A stretch of 64,000 nucleotides of DNA. It comes from Rhineura floridana. Taxonomy: Eukaryota; Chordata; Lepidosauria; Squamata; Rhineuridae. Each line of letters starts with the position of its first letter. Positions within the stretch are counted from its first letter, which is position 1. The notes beneath the pieces were generated by a model. That model saw only the letters and a list, made by a program, of their open reading frames with translations. It ran no database searches and was not told where the DNA came from. Positions 23,901 to 31,984 of this stretch are shown piece after piece. The DNA lies in assembly GCF_030035675.1 (NCBI RefSeq), contig NC_084497.1, positions 26,526,455-26,590,454 of the forward strand. The letters run 5' to 3'. Position numbers and translations under genes: made by a program.

Positions 23901-25043
23901 GCAACCGAGATGTCCACATCCTGTGAACCTTGGACTAAGTAGGTGCCACCATAACCTCTCTCACGGTTGCACTTCCACCTCGTAGCTGTGTGATGGTGAC
24001 ACATGGTCTTAAACCCAACACACACCCTGTCCTGTCAATGCTGTTGCCTTCCTGTTGCTGCTGGGAAAGTTAGAGAATTAACCGTGAAGGTGACCTATTT
24101 GTTGAGCCTTTGTCCTGGTTTGCACAAAGCTCATGTGGAGGTTAGATTATATCCGGTGGCGGCAGGTGCCTATTGGGGCTGGCAGGGCAGATGGCACAGA
24201 GGCCTGAAGGAGAGGGAGGCAGAGCCAACTAATTTTAGTTTTGCCCCATGGAGGAAGACATCTTTTTTAAAAAAAAGGTTAAAAAACATATCGGTTTTTT
24301 TTTAAAAAAAAGGGTTAAAAACATATTAAAAACCAAATCCAACACAGACACAGACTGGGATAAGGTCTCTACTTAAAAGGCTTGTTGAAAGAGGAAGGTC
24401 TTCAATAGGTGCTGAAAAGATAACAGAGATGGCACCTGTCTAATATTTAAGGGGAGGGAATTCCACAGGGTAGGTGCCGCCACACTAAAGGTCCGTTTCC
24501 TATGTTGTGCGGAACAGACCTCCTGATAAGATGGTATCTGCAGGATGGCACTGCCCCATTCGCCGCAATGGGGCAGCCTCCACCAATTGTATCCGTCTTT
24601 GCAGCCATAAAGGCTTCCAGGGTCCCCTTGCGTTGTCCGACTCTCCGTCCCCACAGCACAGGAACATAATTTAAGACTGTGTGAACATCTGCAAATATCA
24701 AGGATTTCCCCAAACTCCCATCCCTAATTTGACCCCATCTTTCTGTTTACTCTTCAGTTGCACCAAGGCAGGGATGAAAGAGAAACAAGCTGGCACACCG
24801 ACATCTGATGCACAGTGTGTGTGTCTCCACGACAACCACATCCCAACACCGGTATTTATAGCTACCGTTACATCTCTTGTGCTGCTGTTTGGCGTTGCAA
24901 GTGGCATCATAATATGGCGATGCAGGAAGCACATCAAAAAAGGCGAGTGTGCAAAAAGAGTATGCAGCTCAACAAAATATATCCAAAGTCTGCACCTAGA
25001 AATTGTGCCCATCCTGTGTCCGGCAAATGAATCTCTACTTTGA
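8848..25043 (+). CDS. TNFRSF14: TNF receptor superfamily member 14-like (HVEM), six exons
   Basis: Single-pass type I receptor; in mammals HVEM binds LIGHT, LTA, BTLA and CD160 on leukocytes. Spliced exons: 8848-8907, 17045-17156, 17773-17898, 21888-22043, 23848-23938, 24758-25043; phases join as 0,1,1,1,2. The product is 276 aa from the first ATG or 269 aa from the second (8869), against 283 in human. It has a basic n-region and hydrophobic h-region ([13 protein letters not shown]), then CRD1 with [11 protein letters not shown] (human HVEM: YPVGSECCPKC), CRD2 with [13 protein letters not shown] (human GTYIAHLNGLSKC), CRD3 with [12 protein letters not shown] (human NAVCGCSPGHFC), a partial CRD4 with PCPAGTFS, a transmembrane helix from about PVFIATVT to GIIIW, and a basic stop-transfer RCRKHIKK. 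The short tail as read shows no obvious TRAF-binding motif and may instead be spliced onward. MMEL1 downstream supports the orthology. The main uncertainties are exon 1 and the 3' end. Confidence 0.88.
9000..9371. other. TNFRSF14 intron 1, no recognised feature
   Basis: Unique-looking sequence; no exon or repeat recognised. Confidence 0.5.
9372..9779 (+). repeat. AT-rich TAGGGATGG-family element
   Basis: GTTTCTCATTTTTCCAACCA...GACTGTGTTTTTAGTTCTCA...GAATTTCTCCCCCCATCCC, the complete order of the family. Confidence 0.65.
10270..10662 (+). mobile_element. BovB LINE 3' end
   Basis: Open over about 117 codons: [74 protein letters not shown]. It ends GGCACATAACAACA, the BovB 3' terminus. Confidence 0.88.
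10733..11622 (+). repeat. AT-rich TAGGGATGG-family element split by a LINE
   Basis: Left part 10733-11117 stops after GGAAAGTGCAAGTGAGGTAG; the LINE tail occupies 11118-11577; the right end CAAACTGAACCAAACTTCTC...ATCTGTAG follows. Confidence 0.65.
11118..11577 (-). mobile_element. L2/CR1-like LINE 3' end
   Basis: Minus-strand [20 protein letters not shown] and [15 protein letters not shown]; tail GAGAGCTTCGGCTATGGGGT. Inserted in an AT-rich element. Confidence 0.8.
11780..13189. other. TNFRSF14 intron 1, mostly unassigned
   Basis: Minus-strand open stretches at 11949-12254 and 12278-12658 have no recognisable family. CCCATCTGTGTCCCATCATG recurs 147 bp apart (12604 and 12750), a local direct duplication. 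Otherwise nothing is seen. Confidence 0.4.
13190..13250 (+). repeat. tRNA SINE head fragment
   Basis: GGTGCAGTGGTTAGAGCGTT then GGACTGGGACCTGGGAGAC, the 5' part of a tRNA SINE like those at 22199; the rest is missing. Confidence 0.6.
13322..13443. repeat. hAT-type palindromic MITE (GTTCCCCA end)
   Basis: Foldback with TTGCTGAACTACAACTCCCA and a diverged complement; right end GTTCCCCATGCCTG. It directly abuts the 3' end of a BovB fragment. Confidence 0.55.
13453..14240 (-). mobile_element. BovB LINE 3' region, about 0.8 kb
   Basis: The longest BovB piece here. An open stretch of 164 codons (13751-14245) covers the end of the reverse transcriptase and the region after it: [74 protein letters not shown]. 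Downstream the frame is broken. Shares its 3' end with the copies at 240 and 10270. Confidence 0.88.
14470..15180 (-). repeat. AT-rich TAGGGATGG-family element with nested insertion
   Basis: GGGGAGAAGTTCAATTCAGC...TTTCTGAAACAATATGTGAA on the left; the later part GTTGGGGGAAATTGCTCTGC...CATGAGGACTT follows the insertion at 14638-15010. Confidence 0.65.
14638..15010. mobile_element. GTAGTG-family DNA element inserted in an AT-rich element
   Basis: Ends CAGTAGGGTAGTAGC and ATCACACTACTG, with imperfect 8-bp flanks TACATATG and AATGTATG. The surrounding TAGGGATGG-family element continues on both sides (14470-14637, 15011-15180). Confidence 0.65.
15715..16175. repeat. GGGGAAC-family DNA element, inverted and diverged
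   Basis: GATCAGGAATGGAGATCCTC...GGAAAAGGCTTCCCACCCTTG; a half copy of the GAGTAGACCC MITE lies inside at 15945-16020. Confidence 0.5.
16277..16913 (+). mobile_element. Solo LTR of an LTR retrotransposon or endogenous retrovirus (fossil)
   Basis: 637 bp running TG...CA (TGTTGTGCCTC to GAACAGGACA), with 5-bp flanks GGCGT and GGCAT and an internal AATAAAA near the right end followed by a short U5-like stretch. No internal retroviral region is attached. It is a relic in TNFRSF14 intron 1. A long open stretch inside it is treated as chance or relic sequence. Confidence 0.6.
17045..17156 (+). CDS. TNFRSF14: TNFRSF14 exon 2 (signal h-region and CRD1 start)
   Basis: The acceptor is a pyrimidine-rich stretch ending AAAG at 17044; the donor GTATGC is at 17157, phase 1. 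It encodes the hydrophobic segment [13 protein letters not shown], then [20 protein letters not shown], the first half of CRD1. An alternative acceptor at 17071 would give a shorter exon in the same frame but would lose much of the signal core. Confidence 0.85.
17350..17455 (-). mobile_element. CR1 LINE 3' terminus
   Basis: ATCATAGAATAGTAGAGTTG, GCCTGTAAGGCCATCAAGTC on the plus strand; TNFRSF14 intron 2. Confidence 0.7.
17530..17680. repeat. GAGTAGACCC-family palindromic MITE
   Basis: CACAGTAGACCCACTGAAGT and AATGAGTCTACTCTGAGTGG as facing arms. The commonest repeat here; other copies in findings. TNFRSF14 intron 2. Confidence 0.65.
17773..17898 (+). CDS. TNFRSF14: TNFRSF14 exon 3 (end of CRD1, CRD2)
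   Basis: Acceptor CCATAG, donor GTTAAT, phase 1 to 1. It encodes [20 protein letters not shown] followed by [13 protein letters not shown] and FVCDACES, the standard CRD2 spacing of the HVEM family. A TATATG microsatellite begins about 10 bp into the following intron. Confidence 0.93.
17909..17948. repeat. AT-rich (TATATACA)n microsatellite
   Basis: Alternating purine-pyrimidine tract about 10 bp after TNFRSF14 exon 3. Confidence 0.9.
18519..19596. mobile_element. hAT-type non-autonomous DNA transposon, 1,078 bp
   Basis: Terminal inverted repeats start CAGAGCTTGGAAG; the exact 8-bp target duplication GGGCAAGG lies at 18511-18518 and 19597-19604. Both ends are rich in GTTACTT/AAGTAAC motifs. 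The interior holds a CT-rich tract (about 19085-19120) and no transposase frame. It lies in TNFRSF14 intron 3. The 8-bp duplication and CAG terminus place it in hAT. Confidence 0.85.
19605..20039. other. TNFRSF14 intron 3, no recognised feature
   Basis: AT-rich intron sequence between the hAT element and the Penelope-like fragment; nothing recognised. Confidence 0.5.
20040..20335 (+). mobile_element. Penelope-like element fragment
   Basis: The plus-strand frame encodes [20 protein letters not shown] then [20 protein letters not shown], homologous to the lead-in of the 28930 element and stopping before the GIY-YIG core, where a CATC-repeat array begins. Confidence 0.7.
20335..20532. repeat. 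(ATCC)n tetranucleotide array, about 195 bp
   Basis: It begins with CCACCT units, then CATC units interrupted by a few CACC variants, and ends in a pure run of about 30 units. It starts where the Penelope-like fragment stops. Confidence 0.96.
20758..20888. repeat. hAT-type palindromic MITE
   Basis: Inverted arms TTTGCTGAACTACAACTCCC and GGGAGTTGTAGTTCAGCAA about 130 bp long, in TNFRSF14 intron 3. Confidence 0.6.
20985..21330 (-). mobile_element. CR1-like LINE 3' end
   Basis: AGAGCCTGCTGGATCAGACC, CCTAGTCCAGCATCTTGTTC and CATGGATTTATTCAATCCTC on the plus strand; in TNFRSF14 intron 3. Confidence 0.7.
21355..21570 (-). mobile_element. L2/CR1-like LINE 3' fragment
   Basis: AATGAATGAATGAATAATCC tail, GCAGGTGCCACCACGCTAAA block. 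A second tail piece occurs at about 22095-22198. Confidence 0.6.
21888..22043 (+). CDS. TNFRSF14: TNFRSF14 exon 4 (end of CRD2, CRD3)
   Basis: Acceptor CCCACAG, donor GTAAGA, phase 1 to 1. It encodes the CRD2 end (LRVKQKC) and CRD3 ([28 protein letters not shown]), with the HVEM-type pattern in which CSC follows the first CRD3 cysteine. Confidence 0.94.
22199..22415 (+). mobile_element. Sauria-type tRNA SINE with BovB-like tail
   Basis: tRNA-like head (CAGTTAGCATGCTGGACTAG, B-box GGTTCAAATCC), body with GGGTGACCTTGGGCCAGTCA and GGCAATGGTAAACCACCT, and a tail CATAAGTCAGGATCGACTTG like BovB 3' ends, which implies BovB-driven mobilisation. Confidence 0.8.
22420..22645 (+). mobile_element. tRNA SINE with a different 3' tail, adjacent to the previous one
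   Basis: The same head and body (GTGTAGTGGTTAGAGTGCTA, GTTTGAATCCC, GGGTGACCTTGGGCCAGTCA) switch after CTCAGCCT to a non-BovB tail (AGATAAAAATGGGGCAGAGG, CACCTTGAGCTCCTTGG) ending in TTATTATT. Confidence 0.75.
22689..23098. repeat. GTAGTG-family DNA element
   Basis: CAGTAGTGTAGTGGCAAATT at the left and ACCCTGGATGACTATACCCC at the right; in TNFRSF14 intron 4. Confidence 0.65.
23848..23938 (+). CDS. TNFRSF14: TNFRSF14 exon 5 (end of CRD3, partial CRD4)
   Basis: Acceptor TTTTCAG, donor GTAGGT, phase 1 to 2. It encodes [18 protein letters not shown] and TSCEPW. Human HVEM has GTESQDTLCQNCPPGTFS at the same place. NDT is a potential N-glycosylation site. Confidence 0.93.
24305..24680 (-). mobile_element. 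L2/CR1-like LINE 3' end
   Basis: Minus-strand [20 protein letters not shown] and [17 protein letters not shown]; plus strand GGAATTCCACAGGGTAGGTG. It ends 78 bp before TNFRSF14 exon 6. Confidence 0.78.
24758..25043 (+). CDS. TNFRSF14: TNFRSF14 exon 6 (stalk, transmembrane segment, tail as read)
   Basis: Acceptor CTCTTCAG. It encodes the stalk with [12 protein letters not shown], a transmembrane helix of about 23 residues (PVFIATVT through GIIIW), then RCRKHIKK. Reading on gives a 33-residue tail starting GECAKRVC and ending ANESLL before TGA at 25041. At 24942, AAG followed by GCGAGT could be a GC-type donor at the phase-1 junction where the human gene also splices. The stop used here is therefore provisional. 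Confidence 0.85.
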
Positions 25044-25189
25044 GCTCTCATAATCTTTTTTGACCTCCTGATGCTTGCGTTTTGGACAGACCCAAGGAGG
25101 TATGCCTGGCTTTTAAGCCAAGGACAGGGGACCTCAGGCCTGGGGGGGTGGGAAACGCACCCCTCCAGGCTTCTCTATCCGTCCCTCAG

Positions 25190-25273
25190 TCCCGTCCAGG
25201 CACTGGCCAGCCCTGACCCTGCTTAGCTTCAGCAGGGAGCTGGCCTCATGTGCCTTCAGACCATAGCCTGGGA
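25190..25273 (-). mobile_element. 5S-derived SINE fragment
   Basis: Complement of GAAGCTAAGCAGGGTCAGGG and flanking head sequence, the same subfamily as the copy at 35972 (shares the GGCCAGCTCCCTGC block); tail missing. Confidence 0.65.
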
Positions 25274-26044
25274 GTTGACTCTTTTTGGTAATGCTCATGT
25301 GGCATGTAAAGGATAAATATATGTGTGTGAATAAGCCCCCAGGATTTCCTTGAAACTGATTTTGTGTGCAGCTTTAGTCATAAGTAAGAAATGCCTAAGG
25401 ATGGATAAGGAATTTGTTTAAAATGGATTTATATAGAGACTTTGGTGGTTCTGACTAGCTTACGTCTGAGCTGCTTATGCATTCCTTTAAAAAAATAAAA
25501 AACCCAACTAATTATATGTAAAGGTATGCAAGAAAATACACATATTATATGTACAGTCACGTCTCATGCAGTATTATGGCTGTATCCAACTAAGAGTAGA
25601 TCCACTGAAATGAATAGACCTATGTTAGTCATTAATATCAGTGGGTCTGCTCTGAGTAGGGATGGAAAGATCTGCCAATTTCAGATCTCTCAGTTTCTTC
25701 CCACCCCCCCCAGCCTTAAATTCAGTTCTCCACATTTCTGCAGCAATTGACTATTTTTTTTATTTAAAAATTCTCATAAAAAATTCTTCGGCATTTTCAT
25801 GCACACTTCTAATGAACACATTTTGTCTGCAGTTTTGACTAATGTGCACATTGTTGCCAGCAATCTCTCCTCACAATTCCATCTTTAGAAAATTCCATCT
25901 TTAGAAATGCCTGGCACTGGGTTTTTGAAAAAAGCTTTCCCCTTTTTGTTTCCTTGTTCACAGGGGCTGTCAGAAGACAGGTGAGTGCATTTTTTTTACA
26001 CGAGCCTTTGAAATCTCCTTCTGCCCACATTCCTTTCAAAACAC

Positions 26045-26395
26045 AGTGTCAGACCTCATCCGCACCGAACATTTAAAGCAGTCTGATGCCACTTGAGCAG
26101 CCATGGCTCTCCCCCCGCCCTGCAAAGAATCCTAGGGGCTGTAGCTTGTTAATGGTGCTGAGAATTGTTAGGAGACCCCCTCACAGAGCAATAATTCCCA
26201 GAGTGGTTTAACAATCAATCCTTCTTCCCTGGGAACTCTGGGAGTTGTAGTTCTGTGAGGGGAAGAGAGGCCTCCTCTCCTAACGACTCTCAGCACCCCT
26301 CACAAACTACAGTTCCCAGGATGCTTTGGGGGGGGAAGCCTGTTAAAATGGCAGCCTAGTGCTTTAAAATGTGTGGTGTGCATGTAGCCTCAATG
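26045..26395. repeat. Palindromic MITE, TTTAAAGCAGTA family, near full length
   Basis: Long foldback: GAATCCTAGGGGCTGTAGCTTG...GAGACCCCCTCACAGAG faces CTCTGTGAGG...CAAACTACAGTTCCCAGGAT, with TTTAAAGC at the left and GCTTTAAAATGTGTGGTG at the right. Other copies: 18200-18345, 38245-38395, 39150-39345, 53010-53240, 56360-56560. Confidence 0.7.
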
Positions 26396-26559
26396 TACAG
26401 TAAGGGGTATTTATTTATTTATTGTATTTATATAGCTCCCCTTATTTGCCATTATATCCTTGCTTGTTGCCTTTGGTCTTGCAATGAGCTTCCTGCTCTC
26501 TTAAAGAACTCTACTGATTTCCCCTTCGCCTGCAACTCATTTCTTGATCATCTACCTCA

Positions 26560-26770
26560 GGGATGAGGAACCTCAGGCCTGGGGGCCAAATGTGGTCCTT
26601 AAGGCCTCTGTTTGGTCCTCGGGACTCTTCCAAAACTTCCCTGCTCTGCTCCCTCCTCGCATGCTTTTGCCTGCCTGGAATGTGCCTTTGAACGGTGATA
26701 ATGTCTAGTTAGAGGATGCAGAGAGATGTGTGCATGTCTGTGAGACCCACTGCAATAAAAGGATCCCAAT
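26560..26770. repeat. GGGGAAC-family DNA element, partial
   Basis: CAGGGATGAGGAACCTCAGG, GGGCCAAATGTGGTCC; right end lost. Confidence 0.5.
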
Positions 26771-27061
26771 TAGTCATGTCCATTAACTTCAGAGGGTTTG
26801 CTCTGTGTTGGATTAACATTGGATGCGACCCATTGAAATTAATGAACCCAAGTTAGTCATGCAGATTACTTTCAATAGGTCTATTCAGTGTAGGATTAAC
26901 ATTGGATGGAGCCCTGTATTTCTTTGATGGACACTGGAAATCTCTAATAGAGATTTCTCAGCACCTCCCACCCAATTCTAATTCCCAGATCCTTTGGGGG
27001 AAACTAGGTCAATTACTTTGGCATGGCATTGATTTCAATGCAGTGTAAAAATATCCATCGG

Positions 27062-27175
27062 GTCATATCCCATTCTAGTCCTACTCAGAGTAGACCCATT
27101 GAAGTTAACAGGCACGACTAATTTAGATCCATTAATTTCAATAGGTCTCCTCTGAGTAGGACTTAGTGGGATACA
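27062..27175. repeat. GAGTAGACCC-family palindromic MITE, good copy
   Basis: TCCTACTCAGAGTAGACCCA and ATAGGTCTCCTCTGAGTAGG form two arms around AATTTAGATCCATTAATTTC; flanked by ATCCCATTC / GGGATACAAC-like ends. Confidence 0.7.
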
Positions 27176-27429
27176 ACACATGTTCAAAATCAGAAATGTC
27201 AGGAAGCCTCACTTTGAGTTGGATCTTCATTGGTTATTAAAAAGCTTATAGCAGAGTATCCAATGTACAAAAAAATGGCAGTTTCCAGTCTACATGCTTA
27301 TGCATTTAAGCAAGTTACTAAGTCGTATTCCAGGGATAGTCCTAGGTCAAAGTAGACTTACTGAATGAATGAATAAATGAATGAATGAATGAATTAGACC
27401 AGCTAATATTAATGGGCCTAAGTTAGTCA

Positions 27430-28085
27430 TTATTTATTCAATAAAGCACCTTCACCCTCAGCGGTGCATGTCAGACCCCTACTCAGGGTCTGGTCTTGTA
27501 ATAGATCTCTCACACCGGCCCCAGCACAGGTCTCTCACAATCGCACTACTAGGCCCCATCACCTGACACTCTGTAATGCAATACTGCCCTGAGACTGTGC
27601 CTTAGAGGTCTGACAGTGCGGTTGTGACCTAGCATTGAAATGGGGGGTGAGGGTTGCTTACATAAATCCCAGTTATTCAGCATTGCTTGAATTCTTCAAT
27701 ATATTGTATTTATTTTTCAAAAAATGTCACCTTGTTCTAGAGGGAAGAACTAAATGGAGATTATCCCCCTGTGCAAGAGAACTACAACAAGATGGTGGCT
27801 CCTATGCAGGAAACTGCTCAACATCCCGGAGAATCAACTTATGTCTTTGCTTGAGTTACCAGAATTTTTGGTTGGAAAAGCACTGGCATGGCTTATAGAG
27901 ACAGCCACAGATTTATGTCCTGGTTGCATTTTTAGGTGGCGGGGGAACACATGAGTAGATATCATATACAGCAGAATACTACTGCTTTCCTTTTCGGACT
28001 TCTCAGCATGCATCTTGTAGGCGCCTGGCTAAATGAAAGAAGTGGAAGATACAAGAATACATATAGAAATAAAGGCAAAGGCAAG
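27430..28085. other. Unassigned intergenic stretch with small open frame
   Basis: Plus-strand frame at 27754-27954 reads LLNIPENQLMSLLELPEFLV then GKALAWLIETATDLCPGC. No family is recognised; it may be a piece of an unlisted mobile element. Confidence 0.35.
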
Positions 28086-28089
28086 ATGG

Positions 28090-28420
28090 AAGAACATCTC
28101 TAGGGGAAAAGGATAAGGCCACTTGTTAAACTGTGGAGTTCCCTCCCACAAAATATGGTGACCCCCGCCAACTTGGATGATGTTAAAAGAGAATTAGACC
28201 TGTTCATGGAGAAGCCAGCCAGGATGTTCTACCTCCACTGTTGGAGGGTGCATGCCTTCTAATACCAGATGTTGGGAATACCAGGTAGGGAGATTGTTGA
28301 AGTACTACTCGAGGGCTTCCTGTAGGCATCTGGCTGAGCCTTCTGCGAGAACTGAAGACAGGACTTAGAGGCCTTTGGTTTGATCCAGCAGGACTCTTCT
28401 GAAGTTGTGAAGGAAGGTAG
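28090..28420 (+). mobile_element. CR1-like LINE 3' end
   Basis: TGGAGTTCCCTCCCACAAAA, GATGATGTTAAAAGAGAATT, CATGGAGAAGCCAGCCAGG, GATCCAGCAGGACTCTTCTG. The same family in reverse orientation lies at 20985, 23305 and 39635. Confidence 0.7.
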
Positions 28421-28929
28421 AGTGTTTCTGACATAGGAGCTTCACTACAAAAATAAAAGCGACGCATCCCCCAGGGCCTGAAATGAAGCTGGCTTTAGGG
28501 GAAGATTTTGCTCTCTGTCCCCCTAAATATGGCAAACCGTGCCTGAGAACAGCCCTTTTTTCTTGTGGGGTTCTGACAATAAAATATGTTCAAGGGAGTG
28601 TGGGGGTGGAAGGAGATGTTGACTTCTCGTCTCTGGAAGCTTTCACAGGGAAATACTGTTGGCGTCCCCCAGTTTTTCTCTGATATTGGTTTGTACCAAA
28701 GCACTACATAATGTATACCCACTGAAATGAATAGATAAGTCATGTCTGTTAATGTCAGTGGGTCTACCATGAGCAGGACTAGCGCAGAGGAGAACCCAAC
28801 ATGTCTGATGGGGTGAGGGAATCCTCAGATTTACTCCAAGCTTTCCTTTAGAAGGGGGAATTCACTGATAACTCTGAGTATGAAAAACCAGCCTGTATGT
28901 AGCATTACATAAGAGCATAGGAAGCCACC

Positions 28930-29665
28930 CGGATTCCGTTAATCACCTCAAAAGAGATACCCGTAACTGTGATTAACAAAACAGAGGTTTTTAATCATTC
29001 TACCAAAACATTTCGGCATCCGCCTTCTTCACCAGCTGCTAACATACAAATGACAAGGTGGCAGTTGTAGAGCTTTGAGGATGCAATGCTGAGAGAAGCT
29101 TCATTTGCAAAGGCTAAGGAAGGTTTGTGCTGTCCTCCAGGTTCAGGCCATGTGGTGCCAATGTGCCCAGAGACTATATCCAAAAGTTCTCCCTCTTACT
29201 CAGTGCTGCTGGATCTGTTAGCATCTACATCACTGTTAAAGAAAAGTCCAACAGGCTGGGGCCCTTGGTGCTGAAATGTTTTGCAACTGGTTGCTCCACT
29301 TTTTTTGTCAAGATTGCCGATTTGTGGTTTCTGAAGCATGTGCGTAGGCCAGTTGTGGTCTTTCCTACGTATTGGATATGACATCCTGGTCTTTTGCATT
29401 CGATGACATAAATTATATTGCAGGACCTGCAGGCGATGTTCTGTTTGATGTAATATGTACTGCCTGTCCTAGTGCTTGTAAAAGTGGCTGTCTCCCTGAG
29501 GTACACACAGGTGACACAGCGTTTGGAGTGACAAGGATGAAACCCAGGATTGCTGATTGGTGGCTTCAGTACAGTTCTCACTAATAGTCTGCATGGCTGG
29601 GGCTACTGATGTGGCTTGGCTGGACTCTACGGGAATCCACAGCAGTGACATCTAGTGGCTCCATG
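28930..29665 (-). mobile_element. Penelope-like element 3' half with GIY-YIG domain
   Basis: On the minus strand a 118-codon open frame (29225-29581) reads [19 protein letters not shown], then a GIY-YIG-type endonuclease core: CRSCNIIYVIECKRPGCHIQ, YVGKTTTGLRT, FRNHKSAILTK. The CxxC-rich lead-in and this core are the layout of the C terminus of Penelope-like retroelements. Past the frame, GAAGGCGGATGCCGAAATG and AT-rich sequence form the 3' end. The reverse transcriptase part is missing (truncated). Confidence 0.75.
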
Positions 29666-29669
29666 TCAG

Positions 29670-29880
29670 TGGGGCAGCGGAATCTGCTGCAGGGTTTAGT
29701 CCAAACTTCCAAGGATCTGTCCAAAGTGCTGAACATATTTTGGGAATCACTGCAATTCCTGGAAAAAAAAAAACAAGTTCAGCAACTCAGACAGCTCCTT
29801 GAAAGTTCAGACTAAGATCTGGAATGGATTCCACTCCCCACTGACATGGAGCCACCTGTGGTTTACAGGTGGCAAGACTG
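29670..29880. repeat. Looser copy of the 41119 inverted-repeat MITE
   Basis: Shares GTTTAGTCCAAACTT and CAGCTCCTTGAAAGTTC in inverted order around an unrelated A-rich middle (about 29760-29775). Confidence 0.6.
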
Positions 29881-30084
29881 TCGGTGCATTGCAGAGCAGG
29901 ATTCAGAGCCTGAGAGCGTCAAGCTGTAGCTCAGGAATGAGAAACCTGCTTTTCAGAACAAGAGCCACATTCCTTCCGGGGTCTGCCTGTCAGTGGTGGG
30001 TGGAGCCAGAGCCAAAAGTGGGTGGAGCAACAAAAGGAAACAAAACCCTTTGTGCAGTGGGCTAATTTCTACACAGAACCCACT

Positions 30085-30562
30085 GACTTTCATCCTCTGT
30101 CTGGACAAACTGCAACAGGTTCAGAGGAGGGCAACGAGGATGATCAGAGGACTGGAAACAAAGCCCTATGAGGAGGGACTGAAAGAACTGGGCATGTTTA
30201 GCCCGGAGAAGAGAAGACTGAGGGGAGATACGATAGCACTCTTCAAGTACATGAAAGGTTGTCATACAGAGGAGAGCCGGGATCTCTTCTCGATCGTCCC
30301 AGAGTGCAGGACACAGAATAATGGGCTCAAGTTACAGGAAGCCAGATTTCAGCTGAACATCATGAAAAACTTCCTAACTGTTAGAGCCATACGACAATGG
30401 AACCAATGACCGAGGGAGGTGGTGGGCTCTCCGACACTGGAGGCATTCAAGAGGCAGCTGGACAGCCATCTGTTGGGAATGCTTTGGTTTGGATTCCTGC
30501 ATTGAGCAGGGGGTTGGACTCGATGGCTTTATAGGCCCCTTCCACTATTCTATGATTCTATG
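30085..30562 (+). mobile_element. CR1 LINE 3' end
   Basis: Open frame to 30409 with typical CR1 residues: LDKLQQVQRRATRMIRGL, GLKELGMFSPEKRRLRGD, TIALFKYMKGC, FQLNIMKNFLTVRAIRQWN. The noncoding end finishes GATTCTATGA, the CR1 terminal octamer repeat. It splits a GGGGAAC-family element (29928-30084, 30563-30617). Confidence 0.88.
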
Positions 30563-30776
30563 ACTAGCAAGAGGCATTATCAGAGCTCAAGGGCAAATTT
30601 CAGGCAAGGTAAAAATGCTTAAAAAATAATTGGGTGTTAGAACACATTAAGCCAGATGATAGCTTGACTCTTAAGACAAGGGAATCTAAATGTGCATCTT
30701 AACTGCGAAAGATGTAGGGCAGGTAGCTGTGCCTGAACTGGCTACTGTCAGGAAGAAAGGCTGAAGATGTAAGAGA

Positions 30777-31075
30777 AACATTTATTTATTGAACAGAATA
30801 TGTATACTGTGTGATTGTTAACCATCCCCTCCCACCAAGCTGTTAAGTGGCTTACAAGAAACATTAAAGCTATCAATAATGACAGTTAAACACCTAATAA
30901 TATTTAAAAACCTATTAAAACAGCAGTAAACTAAAAAGAGATCAGCATCTGTGTGTCTGGGTAGGCTTGCTTAACCAGAAATATTTTAAGCAAGGATACA
31001 GCAAAAAGGCCTGCCTGATGTCAATAGGCAGGGAGTTCCACAGTATAAGTGCCGCCACCATTTGTGGTGAAAAGA
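30777..31075 (-). mobile_element. L2/CR1-like LINE 3' end
   Basis: GGCAGGGAGTTCCACAGTAT and TTAAGTGGCTTACAAGAAAC with TTTATTTATT; same family as 24305. Confidence 0.7.
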
Positions 31076-31089
31076 GAGGGGAGTTCAAA

Positions 31090-31420
31090 GCTGGGATGGG
31101 GAGCTGTTTTCAGACCGAGGGCCACACTTCCTTCTGGGCAACCTTCTCGGGGGCCATATGCCAGTGGTGGGTGTGGCTAGAGGCAAAAGTGGGTGGGGCA
31201 ACAACTGTAAATGTTACCTTTGTACCAGTAGGCTGGTTTCTACACACACTGGCAGACACCTGTCTATCCTCCACCCAAGCAAGCAAGCGGCATTGTCGGA
31301 CTTCAGGGGAACATGCCAGCCAGGCAAAGACTCTCAAAGAGGATGCAGATCAGGCCTTGTAAGGCTTGGGGAGGGGCCACATTGGTTCTTGGGCCTGACA
31401 TTTCTCATCCCTGTTCTAAA
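31090..31420. repeat. GGGGAAC-family DNA element
   Basis: GATGGGGAGCTGTTTTCAGA...CTTGGGCCTGACATTTCTCATCC (given in parts); sits against a LINE tail (30777-31075). Confidence 0.55.
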
Positions 31421-31649
31421 CCTTGTTGACAAGCTAAAAATCCACAGATCACCAGATCCGTGCAGGGTTTGTCAATTTCCAATTTGTTCTGCAAGAAAGA
31501 GGTATTGTTATAGGATTGGGGGGGGGAGTTGGGAATGCATGATGTCTGTGAGTCCCCTCCCAGCTTATATTTGTGTGCCTGCCGAGATGAAGCATGCAGT
31601 TTTTAGCAGAGCAACCTGCTGTGCTGGCAAAGCCAGTTCCTTCAGGGCA

Positions 31650-31755
31650 ATGGGTCTGTCTAGAATGCTTTGATTTGGATTCCTGCATTGAGCAGGGGGT
31701 TGGACTTGATGGCCTTATAGGCCCCTTCCAGCTCTACTATTCTATGATTCTAAGT
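31650..31755 (+). mobile_element. CR1 LINE 3' terminus
   Basis: GGGGGTTGGACTTGATGGCC...TACTATTCTATGATTCTA, the last 100 bp of CR1. Confidence 0.75.
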
Positions 31756-31984
31756 GCCCCATTCACATCTCTAAAGATTTTGGTCCAGGAAAGTCCTGTT
31801 GCTATGGGAATGCTTTCAGGAGAGAGGCCTTCCCGCCCCCTCACCTGCCCGGACCAGGAAGTTGTCTCTGTGTTAGTGTGTTAGGTGTAGCTGGGATGCT
31901 TGAAAGACATACAGAAAGGTTTGTTTTGTGTGCAGAATCCCAGGCTATGGCTTTGGGGAGCCTCCGTGGAATCCTGATGGGGGA

